Assembly (NCBI GenBank): GCA_024399495.1
Contig: JAKSNY010000006.1
Location: forward strand, 1 to 64,000
DNA from: Paludibacteraceae bacterium
GTDB taxonomy: Bacteria; Bacteroidota; Bacteroidia; Bacteroidales; Paludibacteraceae
Length of the DNA stretch: 64,000 bases
Direction of reading: 5' to 3'
Positions within the stretch are counted from its first letter, which is position 1. The number at the start of each line of letters is the position of its first letter. The notes under the pieces were generated by a model that searched no databases, had not been told where the DNA came from, and worked only from the letters and a program-made list of their open reading frames with translations. Shown here in pieces: positions 1-9,087 of the stretch. Position numbers and translations under genes: made by a program.

Positions 1-1137
1 CTCACGCTTTTTATTTGCTTCCGCTAAATCCAATTGTAATTGTTGGTCTGATAGGTTTTTATGATTGGTATATACTGTGGCTGATACTCCTTTTGTTCGT
101 TTATTTAGCATCAGAAGAACCTTTCTGTCTATGTAGTTATCTATCAGCACTATTCTGTTATTAGCGGATTCTATTAGCGTACACAGAAAATCGTATGCTT
201 TAAAGTTCTCCCCCTCATAAAAAACCATTTCTATGGGTGGTAGTTTGGTGTCCACCACAAATTTAACCTGCTCCTTTATATCAGAAATATCATTTGTGTT
301 CTTTTGTTGTTGCTGCTCAATGGTTTTTATACTATTCTCTATCAGTTGAACCCTATGTTCAAATGAGCCTTTGTGTATGAGATGCTGTTTAAGAATCTTG
401 GTAGCCCACTGTCTGAAGGCGATACCGTTTCTTGTGTTTACTCTGTATCCCACAGAGATAATCATGTCAAGATTATAGATTTTAATATACCTGCTTTTCT
501 GCTTTCCTCCTTCTGTTTGAACATATAAGAAATCCTTATAAGTTGCCCCGATTTCAAGCTCTCCGTCATCAAAAATATTGCGTATATGCATTGCAATATT
601 TGGCTGTGTTGTGCCAAAAAGCAGTGCCATTTGCTCCTGCGTAAGCCACACGGTTTCATTCTCCACACGTACATCAATTTTTATGTTCTCGTTAGGCTGA
701 TACAGCACTACAGTGCCTTCATTCCACGATTCCGGTAAAACTTCAGCCTCTATAACCTCATCTTCAAACTCAATGGGAATGTCACGTTTCAGCAGTTTTT
801 CAAGAACTGAAATTCCATCTTTTGTATATACCATCGGAAGGTGTCTTGAGCCTCCCTTTCCAGTACTGTTTGAAATCACAATTTGTGATGTCAAACCTAA
901 ATTTTGCGATTTTGAACTGGAAAATTCTAATTCGGCACATTCCTCAAAAGTCAGTTGAAACATACTGTCTTCACTAAAAAGATTAATGTTTCTTTTAACT
1001 TTCTGATTTATTACTCTGGTTTCTACACCAAGTGCCGCTGCCAACTCTCTGTCCAGCACCACACGTTTGCCACGCACGTTATACACCTGTGGCTTTACAG
1101 CACCTTGTACTGTAGTTTTAATAATACTTTTATTCAT
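1..1137 (-). CDS. ORF6N-RhuM-PLD-like protein, copy 1 (3' end beyond window)
   Basis: The frame is open from ATG at 1137 to base 1 with no stop, so the C-terminus lies outside the window. The N-terminal ~115 residues match the ORF6N DNA-binding domain of phage and mobile-element proteins. A RhuM-type domain follows (VWLTQEQMALLFGTTQ, then YNLDMIISVGYRV), then a region seen in Bacteroidetes RhuM proteins with IVLIDNYIDRKVLLML, which may be PLD-like. It is a tandem paralogue of the next gene, 9 bases away. The first ~420 bases differ at about one position between the copies and the PLD-like part is also near identical, while the RhuM and coiled-coil centre differs strongly. The cellular role is unknown; such proteins are usual in accessory DNA. 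Confidence 0.8.
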   Translation of the reverse strand, partial: MNKSIIKTTVQGAVKPQVYNVRGKRVVLDRELAAALGVETRVINQKVKRNINLFSEDSMFQLTFEECAELEFSSSKSQNLGLTSQIVISNSTGKGGSRHLPMVYTKDGISVLEKLLKRDIPIEFEDEVIEAEVLPESWNEGTVVLYQPNENIKIDVRVENETVWLTQEQMALLFGTTQPNIAMHIRNIFDDGELEIGATYKDFLYVQTEGGKQKSRYIKIYNLDMIISVGYRVNTRNGIAFRQWATKILKQHLIHKGSFEHRVQLIENSIKTIEQQQQKNTNDISDIKEQVKFVVDTKLPPIEMVFYEGENFKAYDFLCTLIESANNRIVLIDNYIDRKVLLMLNKRTKGVSATVYTNHKNLSDQQLQLDLAEANKKRE

Positions 1138-1146
1138 AATCTTCTT

Positions 1147-2445
1147 TTATTTTGCCTTAGCCACTGCCAAATCTTTCAGAATCTTATCCGGTGATGTGTG
1201 CATTTTAACTACGGCACATCTGTTGACTCCTGCGTCCTTTATAGATGGTCCTAAAAGATAAGATGTATTGTCTATGATTAGAAACCTGTCGTGGTCATGC
1301 TTAATCTCCAACATCTGAATTAGCGGTGCTTCTCGCTTCTTATTTGCTTCTATCAAATCTAACTGCAGTTGTGGGTCTGATAGATTTTTATGATTGGTAA
1401 ATATAGTTGCTGATACTCCTTTTGCCCGTTTGTTGAGCATCAGAAGAACCTTTCTATCTATGTAGTTGTCTATCAGCACTATTCTGTTATTAGCGGATTC
1501 TATTAGCGTACACAGAAAATCGTATGCTTTAAAGTTCTCACCCTCATAAAAAACCATTTCTATGGGTGGAAGTTTGGTGTCAACTATAAGAGCATATTTT
1601 TGTTCAAGAGATTTTATTCTATTTGTATTGTCTGATATAGTTTGCTCTATTTTATCAATGCGTGAGTCATAGTAATGTTTATGCAGCAGTACACCCTTTA
1701 GAACTTTCAGCGCCCATTGTCGGAACAATGTTCCCTGTAGTGACTTTACCCTGTAACCAACCGATATTATTATGTCAAGGTTGTAAAGTTTTACGGTTCG
1801 CCTTACTTCTCTTCCTCCCTCAATTTGAACTTGTAAGAAATCCTTACAAGTTGCCCTTTCTTCCACCTCTTTTTCCTCAAAAATATTGCCAATGTGTATG
1901 GTGATATTTTGTGTTGTTGTACCAAAAAGCAGTGCCATTTGTTCCTGCGTAAGCCATACGGTTTCATTCTCAACCCGCACAATAATTTTTATGTCTTCAT
2001 TAGGTTGATATAGCACTACAGTACCCTCATTCCACGATTCCGATAAAACTTCAGCCTCTATAACCTCATCTTCAAACTCAATGGGAATGTCACGTTTCAG
2101 CAGTTTTTCAAGAACTGAAATTCCATCTTTTGTATATACCATCGGAAGGTGTCTTGAGCCTCCCTTTCCAGTACTGTTTGAAATCACAATTTGTGATGTC
2201 AAACCTAAATTTTGCGATTTTGAACTGGAAAATTCTAATTCGGCACATTCCTCAAAAGTCAGTTGAAACATACTGTCTTCACTAAAAAGATTAATGTTTC
2301 TTTTAACTTTCTGATTTATTACTCTGGTTTCTACACCAAGTGCCGCTGCCAACTCTCTGTCCAGCACCACACGTTTGCCACGCACGTTATACACCTGTGG
2401 CTTTACAGCACCTTGTACTGTAGTTTTAATAATACTTTTATTCAT
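1147..2445 (-). CDS. ORF6N-RhuM-PLD-like protein, copy 2
   Basis: Complete 432-aa frame. ORF6N domain at residues ~1-115 (VYNVRGKRVVLDRELAAALG; VKRN; LPMVYTKDGISVLEKLL). RhuM domain at ~150-270 (NETVWLTQEQMALLFGTT, LDIIISVGYRVKSLQGT, FRQWALKVLKG), then a predicted coiled segment and a C-terminal part with VLIDNYIDRKVLLMLNKRAKG and DRFLIIDNTSYLLG, the latter resembling the shape of a phospholipase-D-like active-site region (H-x-D-R-F). Known members are annotated as ORF6N or virulence RhuM family proteins without settled function. No terminator is visible between the two copies, so co-transcription from upstream of 2445 is likely. Confidence 0.8.
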   Translation of the reverse strand: MNKSIIKTTVQGAVKPQVYNVRGKRVVLDRELAAALGVETRVINQKVKRNINLFSEDSMFQLTFEECAELEFSSSKSQNLGLTSQIVISNSTGKGGSRHLPMVYTKDGISVLEKLLKRDIPIEFEDEVIEAEVLSESWNEGTVVLYQPNEDIKIIVRVENETVWLTQEQMALLFGTTTQNITIHIGNIFEEKEVEERATCKDFLQVQIEGGREVRRTVKLYNLDIIISVGYRVKSLQGTLFRQWALKVLKGVLLHKHYYDSRIDKIEQTISDNTNRIKSLEQKYALIVDTKLPPIEMVFYEGENFKAYDFLCTLIESANNRIVLIDNYIDRKVLLMLNKRAKGVSATIFTNHKNLSDPQLQLDLIEANKKREAPLIQMLEIKHDHDRFLIIDNTSYLLGPSIKDAGVNRCAVVKMHTSPDKILKDLAVAKAK

Positions 2446-3262
2446 AGTTTACCCTCTTCATTTTGGCATCAATGAGGATGAAAAAGGTATAAAACGGAGA
2501 ATAGGTACAAAGGTAATGCTTTTTTTATACTTTACAAAACCTCCCCATCACCCTGCGGGGTGACGGAGATGCCATCGGGATAAAAATAATTTTTTTTGGC
2601 AAAAGTGTTGTATTTCAAAAATTATTCGTATATTGCACTCAATATATGGTCTATAATCGGATTCTAATTTGTAATTTGCTATATATTAGTGTGTTAGCAC
2701 TGTAGTGGTATATACATCGATGTCTAAAATATTAGGCATTTGTTGCTATATCCACCACATAAATGTAGAGATATTAGTATATTTAACATTTTTTAACATT
2801 CGGAGCACCGAGAGCAGAATCCGCAAAGCGGATTTAAGGTTTACAAGGGGTACAGCCAGAATTTATTCTGAGATGGACACATTGGAAACCTTAGAAATCA
2901 GGTTTACCTGATTTTGCCGAGGTGCGATGAATCTCACAAAGTTTTGTAAAACAAAACTTTGTAACAAACCAATCTCTTCTACGGCTTGCCGTAGGAGGCT
3001 TAACAATAGAAACAACACCAACAAACCCATAATGCCTATGAAGAATTAACTTAACCCAACCAACCAAACAAACAAAACAAAACTTAAAAACTTTTAGAAA
3101 CAATCAAATAACTCCCGACCATCAGTTGGAAAAAAGACTAATAGCAACACTCCGCATCATACACCCATAATAGGTACACGTCAGCACAGTAAAGGTCAAA
3201 TTAACAGACCTGCGTCCGTTGTTTGTCAGTCTCATTCCAGCTCATACCATAACCTTAAAACT
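2446..3262. other. Gene-poor spacer with degenerate repeats, upstream of RADAR 1
   Basis: About 820 bases without a convincing gene. They separate the divergent ORF6N and RADAR 1 genes and hold a repeat-family member at ~2807-2935, a hairpin at 2936-2962 (ACAAAGTTTTG / CAAAACTTTGT) and one at 2979-2994 (CTACGGC / GCCGTAG). The last ~200 bases are A-rich and must hold the rdrA leader, with a weak stem at 3193-3211. No clear TAnnTTTG promoter for rdrA was found. Confidence 0.6.
2807..2935. repeat. Degenerate interspersed repeat (cATTCxGAG...GAATCTC family)
   Basis: Begins with a variant of CATTCTGAG, includes a short palindrome around ATCCGCAAAGCGGAT and ends in GATGAATCTC. The same frame of start and end words occurs at 40073-40099 (short form) and 51970-52081 (long form). 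This family of non-coding repeats is scattered through Bacteroidetes genomes. Confidence 0.5.
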
Positions 3263-6067
3263 ATGAGCGACATCATAAAATTCTACAAAGGAGAAGAGAC
3301 CGGAATAGTTCACGAGAACTACAACGATATCAATACATCCCTATTCAAAGACCAATACCTTAAGGCTTTGAGTGAGATAGGGACGTATCTAGATGAGGTT
3401 AAAAAGAACATGCAGCAAGGCAAACTTAATAGAATAATTAAGCAATGTCCTTATGTAGAGGATTATGATAGTGATTATGTAAGGAGCGAGTCCGCTGTTG
3501 ATTTAAATAACATATTTGCCTTTATAGGAGAGAGGGGAACAGGTAAAACCTCCTTTATGGATTCAATTGCCTATATGCTAAATCCATATATGCATGATAA
3601 TGGCAAAATGGACAAGAAAGAAAGTTTCTTAATAATTAAAGCCATTGACCCTACCACCTTTGATGATAAAACTAATATGTTGCAAGTGGTAGTAGGTGTA
3701 ATGTTTGAAGCCTTTAAGGAAAAAGTAAAACATCCAGAACCAATATATAGTGATAAAGGAGAAAATGAATTTAATAACAACAAACAAGAGTTATTAACGG
3801 CTTTCCAAAGGGTTAAAGACTGTATCAAGATAATAGTCAGACCCGACACTCTTAACACAGACGATGATAACATTGCACAACTTGCAGAAATGGCTTCAGT
3901 ATCTAAATTAGGAGAATTGGTGAAAGACCTTATAACGTCATATCTTAAATTCTTTAAACGAACAACATTAGTATTACAAATAGATGATATTGATTTACAG
4001 ACCAGATACGCTTATAAAATGGTGGAGCATCTGCGTAAATATTTTATGCATGATAATGTGTTGGTGCTTATGGCTGTAAAATTGGAGCAATTGTCAAAAG
4101 TCATAGAATTAGAGAACACCAAAACATTCAAAGAACTGATTGACACAAAACAGATTACACCATCTACCATATCAGAAATGGCAGAAAGGTATCTGTTAAA
4201 ACTCATTCCTGTAAATCATAGAATATTTATGCCTACGGCTGATGTGTATGCGGAAAGTGCGTTGGAATACTATGAAAGCAGAGAGACTAACAAACCAGAA
4301 AAAAATTGGACATCAGTAAAATATGCAATCACATCACTAATATATGACAGGTGCAGATTTTTATTCTATCATTCAAAAGGTGTAGTAAGTCCTATTGTTC
4401 CAAGAAACTTACGTGAATTGAGGCATTTGTTTGCCATGTTGTATAAAATGCAGCCTTATAACAAGAAATCACCTGATTTGAATAATAAAGTGTTGTTTCT
4501 TAATTATTTTAATTTCACATGGGTCAACAGTAACATTGCATCAGAAGATTACTCAATAGTAAACGATATCAGAAACATAAAAGATGCCGCCACCATAAAT
4601 AAGGTGGTGTTGCAATTGTTATGCAGAAAATATGAAAATATATTACCTAAAAATGAGGATATTCAAGGAAAAACAGATGCCAAGTCTAGGAGGGCAAAAG
4701 ATAGTATAGAAGAAGTAATATTAAGGATAATAGACGTTACCAATGCATCATATAACATTTCAATTGCTGATGTTTATGTAGTGCTAAATTATGTAAAGCA
4801 ACGCATAAGCAGCTTGAGTGATAGAATGCTCATTTTCTATATTGAATCATTCTACTCTATAAAACTTTACCAATATTATGATGAAATATCAGATACCAAT
4901 GAAAATAGTACTACTTCATTATTATTTCCCAATAAGTGTAAAGGGAAGGAAAAAAAATCAAAAAAAGAAATCGATGATAGTATAGTTAAATTAGAGATTG
5001 TTGATGGCTACAGCAATTATGAAGTATTAGCGGGTGGTAGTTTTATTAACACAGAGATAACAAAACTTACACCAGATGAACAAGATAATAGTGAATCACG
5101 AGATAGGAGAAGGATAGATTTCCAACGCTTAAAAGAACTTGCAAAAAAAGTGGCAGGTGAACCTATTAATAAAGATAATATTAATGAACTAAGATTAGTT
5201 GAGTTTTTTGCATTGTGTATATCTCAAACAGTTGAAGCAACAAATGAGAAGGCCAATTTGAAATATAGATCTTACAATGAATTATACTATAAAATACCCG
5301 ACAATTCTAAATATGGTTCTGCTTTATTTAACTTAGGTTCTTTCTTTTTTAACACTATTAATGTAAAAAGAGCGTATGAACGTCTAGCAGAAGGTTTGTT
5401 CAACAAAGCAGCAAATGCGCCTGATTTAAAAATTTCGAAAACTAAAGAAAAAAAGTCTATATCTTCTTTATATGAGGATTTGTTGAAATCTAGTAAAGAA
5501 TTAAGAAATAATAAATATTTACGGGAGCATGCATTACTTTCCTGCACTGCAATAAGGAATTTTGAAGTATATGAAACTTTTGTTCAATTTGTAGAATTTG
5601 ACAGATTAGATAGGTCAAAATCTAAATATAGTATTGAGAACCTTAAAAAATTCTTTGACAAGGTATCAAAATTCGTTATTAATAATTATGATAGAGATGT
5701 GGATAATGACATTCCATTTACTATCAACTTTAATTATGTCAAAGTAATAAGTGATGCTCTTAATATGTTTGACCCAAAAGAGTTTGAAAGAATTTTTAAT
5801 ATTGATACAGAATTATATGATAATAAAACATCCTTTGATATAGAAAGTATAATATTGACAGAACTTAATAAAGATGAATTTTCTTTGACGGTTTTGAGGG
5901 ACGCAGGAACTCGTACATTGCGAAAAACCAATAAGAAAGGAAGTGCTATTGAAAAGGAATGGAAGGGAATAGGATTCTTTGAGGGAGATATTAAGGGACA
6001 GAGAACAAGTCAAGGAATTGCCAGAATAATTCTAACAGCATTTAAGGTTCGCAATAACTTAAAGTAG
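3263..6067 (+). CDS. rdrA: RADAR-type ATPase RdrA (locus 1)
   Basis: 934-aa P-loop NTPase. Walker A is GERGTGKTS (residues 89-97); a likely Walker B is LVLQIDDIDLQ (DDID at 241-244). The rest is a long, mostly helical region with no catalytic motif I recognise. It is assigned as RdrA because it sits 3 bases before an RdrB-like adenosine deaminase, has a suitable size, and recurs in the same order at 34948. In known RADAR systems RdrA and RdrB act together during phage infection, and deamination of adenosine in RNA and of adenine nucleotides has been reported. Start: ATG before SDIIKFYKGEETGIVHE, a stretch nearly identical at the start of the second copy, which supports this start. Base composition is AT-richer than the housekeeping genes. 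Confidence 0.82.
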   Translation: MSDIIKFYKGEETGIVHENYNDINTSLFKDQYLKALSEIGTYLDEVKKNMQQGKLNRIIKQCPYVEDYDSDYVRSESAVDLNNIFAFIGERGTGKTSFMDSIAYMLNPYMHDNGKMDKKESFLIIKAIDPTTFDDKTNMLQVVVGVMFEAFKEKVKHPEPIYSDKGENEFNNNKQELLTAFQRVKDCIKIIVRPDTLNTDDDNIAQLAEMASVSKLGELVKDLITSYLKFFKRTTLVLQIDDIDLQTRYAYKMVEHLRKYFMHDNVLVLMAVKLEQLSKVIELENTKTFKELIDTKQITPSTISEMAERYLLKLIPVNHRIFMPTADVYAESALEYYESRETNKPEKNWTSVKYAITSLIYDRCRFLFYHSKGVVSPIVPRNLRELRHLFAMLYKMQPYNKKSPDLNNKVLFLNYFNFTWVNSNIASEDYSIVNDIRNIKDAATINKVVLQLLCRKYENILPKNEDIQGKTDAKSRRAKDSIEEVILRIIDVTNASYNISIADVYVVLNYVKQRISSLSDRMLIFYIESFYSIKLYQYYDEISDTNENSTTSLLFPNKCKGKEKKSKKEIDDSIVKLEIVDGYSNYEVLAGGSFINTEITKLTPDEQDNSESRDRRRIDFQRLKELAKKVAGEPINKDNINELRLVEFFALCISQTVEATNEKANLKYRSYNELYYKIPDNSKYGSALFNLGSFFFNTINVKRAYERLAEGLFNKAANAPDLKISKTKEKKSISSLYEDLLKSSKELRNNKYLREHALLSCTAIRNFEVYETFVQFVEFDRLDRSKSKYSIENLKKFFDKVSKFVINNYDRDVDNDIPFTINFNYVKVISDALNMFDPKEFERIFNIDTELYDNKTSFDIESIILTELNKDEFSLTVLRDAGTRTLRKTNKKGSAIEKEWKGIGFFEGDIKGQRTSQGIARIILTAFKVRNNLK

Positions 6068-6070
6068 GAT

Positions 6071-8554
6071 ATGGACAACCTCAGAAATGTTATAGAACTT
6101 CTGTTTGCCAAACGTAAAGTTGCGGAATTGTTAAATTCCGTTGACGCGTTAAGCAGGCATAACAGATATGAGGTTACAAGCGAGGATGAATTTAAGGAGA
6201 TATTTTTCAGAGAATATCCCAGATATTCTGGGAATCAACTGAAATCGCTCTTTGACATAACAAATGATGCTTGGTCAGAGAATGCAATATTGGATAACGG
6301 ACACGGAGCCAAGAATGTATTTAATGTAATAAGCAACCTGACAAGTCAAATGCTTGTTTCTGTGGGAGGCACACCATATTGCAGGTATGAAGAATACTTG
6401 CGTTGGAATGAAGCCAGTAAACTTATTGGAGAGGATATTTTGGTAACAAGTTTTCTTGCGTCTCTTGACTTTAAAGAGAACCTACAAAGAACAGATTTTG
6501 CATGGACACCATATATACTTACAACCAGTAAGGAACTAAAGGGTATAATGGAACACGGATTGTCTGAATTGCACAATCACATGAAAGGCTCTTCTCTGAT
6601 ATTCACATTGAATTGGCTTGCCGTTATGAATCACCCAAGAACATACGGCTCACGTCAATTTGAAATTCTAAAGAACTTTTATGGTGATTACAGAGAAATT
6701 CTGTTGGCTGCATTCTTACGTTCAGTGCTATATAAGAAAGTTAATGATGTTAGTGATTCTGAAATTGATAGATATCTTAATGACTTGTTAGCAGAAACAG
6801 ACAAGTTGCAGTATATCAATATGAATCTTAATGATGTCAAGAACTTTATTGACAGATTAAGAGATGATTCAACAAATGCTATAGACTATGCCATACCAAG
6901 CAGTATGCCAATGCATGCTGACACAGTGGATAGTAGAATTAATCTTATAGGAGAACGCAAGTTGCTATATCAGTGCTTCTCAAAAGTCAATAGAGAAACT
7001 GATATATTGTTTAATAGAATGTTTTACCTATACCTTATTATTAAGGCACAATTTAGGTTTGCGGTAATACAGGTTAATAAGGATATCGGTTTTGAAAACT
7101 TCATTTACTATGACAGCAAGAAAGCCGACTTTCTTAAAATGTTAGAGGAAAACACACTGTATAAAAAGGAGTTGGTAAAAGTTGGAATGAGGTTGGCAGT
7201 TCAAGATACATACGTAAAAAACATAGAATATAGGATTGCACCTGAGGATAATTCAGTGGAGTTGTATAACACTATTAAAAACACAGATAGTAATGCGGTC
7301 GCAAATATCAGTCATGGGTTCATTATTCACTTTATAAAGAAAGAGGATAAGAAACGGTACTATGAAGATAGAATTGAGAACGGATTAAGATGCAGAAACC
7401 AGGATGCCAGAGAGATGTATAGCAGGCAGGCAGATGATGTCAGACATCTGTTGGCAATGGGGAATACAAAAATCATTGGAGTTGATGCCGCTAACAGTGA
7501 GTTTTTCTGCCGTCCTGAAGTATTTGGACCAATATTCCGTAGATTGAGGCATACGCATAGAAATACAGATATAGACTATTTCAAAGAGTTGCCACCATAT
7601 AAACTTGGTTTCACATATCACGTAGGGGAAGATTTTTATGATGTGGTTGATGGTTTAAGAGCAATAGAAGAAGCAGATATATTCCTTAATCTAAGGAACG
7701 GAGACCGCATTGGACACGGAACGGCACTTGGCATAGATGTAAAACATTATTATGATGAAAAGTTCTATACAGTGGTAATGCCAAAACAAGTGTTGCTTGA
7801 TAATATGGTATGGTTGTTAAATAGAGTAAAACAATGCGGCATTCAAGATGATACAGGCTTTTTGTATGATGAGGTTGAATATATGTTCCATAAATTGTGT
7901 AAAGAAATTTTCAATAGGGAATATACTGTTCAAACATATATAAATGCTTGGCTGTTAAGAGGAGATGAGCCGTCATTATATCAGGCGTATGAAGAAGAGC
8001 CAGAAAGGAGTCGAATACTTGATATTTATCAGATAAATAAAAAAGACATAATCAATGAGGCTCGCAAAGATACAGAGGCAAGGGAGTTGTACAGAAATTA
8101 TCATTATGACACATTGGTCAAGAGCAAAGGTTCTAAATCAGAAGAATGGAAAATAAAATCAACACACAGAGCATCATTTGTTAGAATACTAAATGAGATT
8201 CAAAAGAAAATGCAAGAAGAGGTGGCATACAAGCATATATCAATAGAGTGCAACCCAACCTCAAACTTGCGAATAGGAAATATACCAAAATATGTAAATC
8301 ACCCAATAGTGAAATTCAACAACTATGGGCTTGAGCGTAACGATGGTAAGAGAGATTGGTCAGCACAAATTTCAGTAACAATTAATACTGATGATGCTGG
8401 CATATTTGCAACGTCACTTGAGAAAGAATTTGCCTTAATGGCATTGGCACTTGAAAAGGAGAGAGATGAAGATGGCAATCCAAAATACCAACAAGGCAGT
8501 GTTTATCGTTGGTTAGAGAATATTAGAGAAAACGCATTTGTACAAAAATTTTAA
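6071..8554 (+). CDS. rdrB: RADAR adenosine deaminase RdrB (locus 1)
   Basis: 827-aa adenosine-deaminase-like protein, more than twice the size of a housekeeping enzyme, as expected for RdrB. All metal and catalytic motifs of the family are visible: H168-x-H170 in LHNHMKGSS, H517-V-G-E520 (matching the HAGE glutamate), H549 in RIGHGTALG, and D774-D775 in NTDDAGIF. Large insertions separate the motifs. Known RdrB proteins form large ring or shell assemblies and deaminate adenosine nucleotides or RNA during infection. Starts 3 bases after rdrA and is followed 7 bases later by the next gene, so one transcript is likely. Intact active-site residues imply a working enzyme. Confidence 0.88.
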   Translation: MDNLRNVIELLFAKRKVAELLNSVDALSRHNRYEVTSEDEFKEIFFREYPRYSGNQLKSLFDITNDAWSENAILDNGHGAKNVFNVISNLTSQMLVSVGGTPYCRYEEYLRWNEASKLIGEDILVTSFLASLDFKENLQRTDFAWTPYILTTSKELKGIMEHGLSELHNHMKGSSLIFTLNWLAVMNHPRTYGSRQFEILKNFYGDYREILLAAFLRSVLYKKVNDVSDSEIDRYLNDLLAETDKLQYINMNLNDVKNFIDRLRDDSTNAIDYAIPSSMPMHADTVDSRINLIGERKLLYQCFSKVNRETDILFNRMFYLYLIIKAQFRFAVIQVNKDIGFENFIYYDSKKADFLKMLEENTLYKKELVKVGMRLAVQDTYVKNIEYRIAPEDNSVELYNTIKNTDSNAVANISHGFIIHFIKKEDKKRYYEDRIENGLRCRNQDAREMYSRQADDVRHLLAMGNTKIIGVDAANSEFFCRPEVFGPIFRRLRHTHRNTDIDYFKELPPYKLGFTYHVGEDFYDVVDGLRAIEEADIFLNLRNGDRIGHGTALGIDVKHYYDEKFYTVVMPKQVLLDNMVWLLNRVKQCGIQDDTGFLYDEVEYMFHKLCKEIFNREYTVQTYINAWLLRGDEPSLYQAYEEEPERSRILDIYQINKKDIINEARKDTEARELYRNYHYDTLVKSKGSKSEEWKIKSTHRASFVRILNEIQKKMQEEVAYKHISIECNPTSNLRIGNIPKYVNHPIVKFNNYGLERNDGKRDWSAQISVTINTDDAGIFATSLEKEFALMALALEKERDEDGNPKYQQGSVYRWLENIRENAFVQKF

Positions 8555-8561
8555 TATTAAG

Positions 8562-9083
8562 ATGAACAGAAGGAATAGAGATTTACGGGAGTTATCCATT
8601 AACATTATGGAAGCAATTAAAAATGGAAAACATTATTTAAGGTATCCCTTAGAATTAGAAGTATTACCAACAGATGTTTCAAAAGATACGAACCGTGAGA
8701 ATTTTCAAGCTGTTACAGAAGGCTTGAAGGAGTTAGGTATGTTGAATATAATGCCTACATCCTCAAAGGAAGATGTGTTTTTTATAACTAAGGAATGGGA
8801 AACGTTAATGAAAGATAAAAATGTTATTGAATCACTATCAAGAGTTCCTTGGATAATTCCTAATAAAATAACGCCAAATTGGGGAGAGGCATTTGATGAT
8901 TTAGTGGAAGTAGAAACAAGTTTTGTAACTAATCCAAAGAAAGTTAAAATGCTTGTTTATGACAATATACCGCGTATTAAGAAAGTTATAGACAGCCTTG
9001 ATAACAAACAAAAATACAATTTCTATGTTTCTCTCCAAAACCAGATGGAGCAAGAAGCATTAAAAGATGCTGAAGTTAAGTAA
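8562..9083 (+). CDS. Unknown 173-aa protein of RADAR operon 1
   Basis: I do not recognise this family. The frame is open from a TTG at 8538, but ATG at 8562 is preferred because it lies just after the rdrB stop (8552-8554). The product (MNRRNRDLRELSINIMEAIK...) is soluble, charged and mainly helical, with no signal peptide, membrane segment or obvious catalytic motif. Tight packing between rdrB and the large next gene argues for a joint role in the RADAR response, as an adaptor or regulator. It does not resemble the known RADAR accessories (Csx27-like RdrC, SLATT-type RdrD), which are membrane proteins. No trace was seen in the second locus. Confidence 0.75.
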   Translation: MNRRNRDLRELSINIMEAIKNGKHYLRYPLELEVLPTDVSKDTNRENFQAVTEGLKELGMLNIMPTSSKEDVFFITKEWETLMKDKNVIESLSRVPWIIPNKITPNWGEAFDDLVEVETSFVTNPKKVKMLVYDNIPRIKKVIDSLDNKQKYNFYVSLQNQMEQEALKDAEVK

Positions 9084-9087
9084 CACA

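Noticed and set aside
462-677. 71-aa minus-strand frame
   Set aside because: Out-of-frame shadow of the open ORF6N-RhuM copy 1, which runs through the same bases without a stop.
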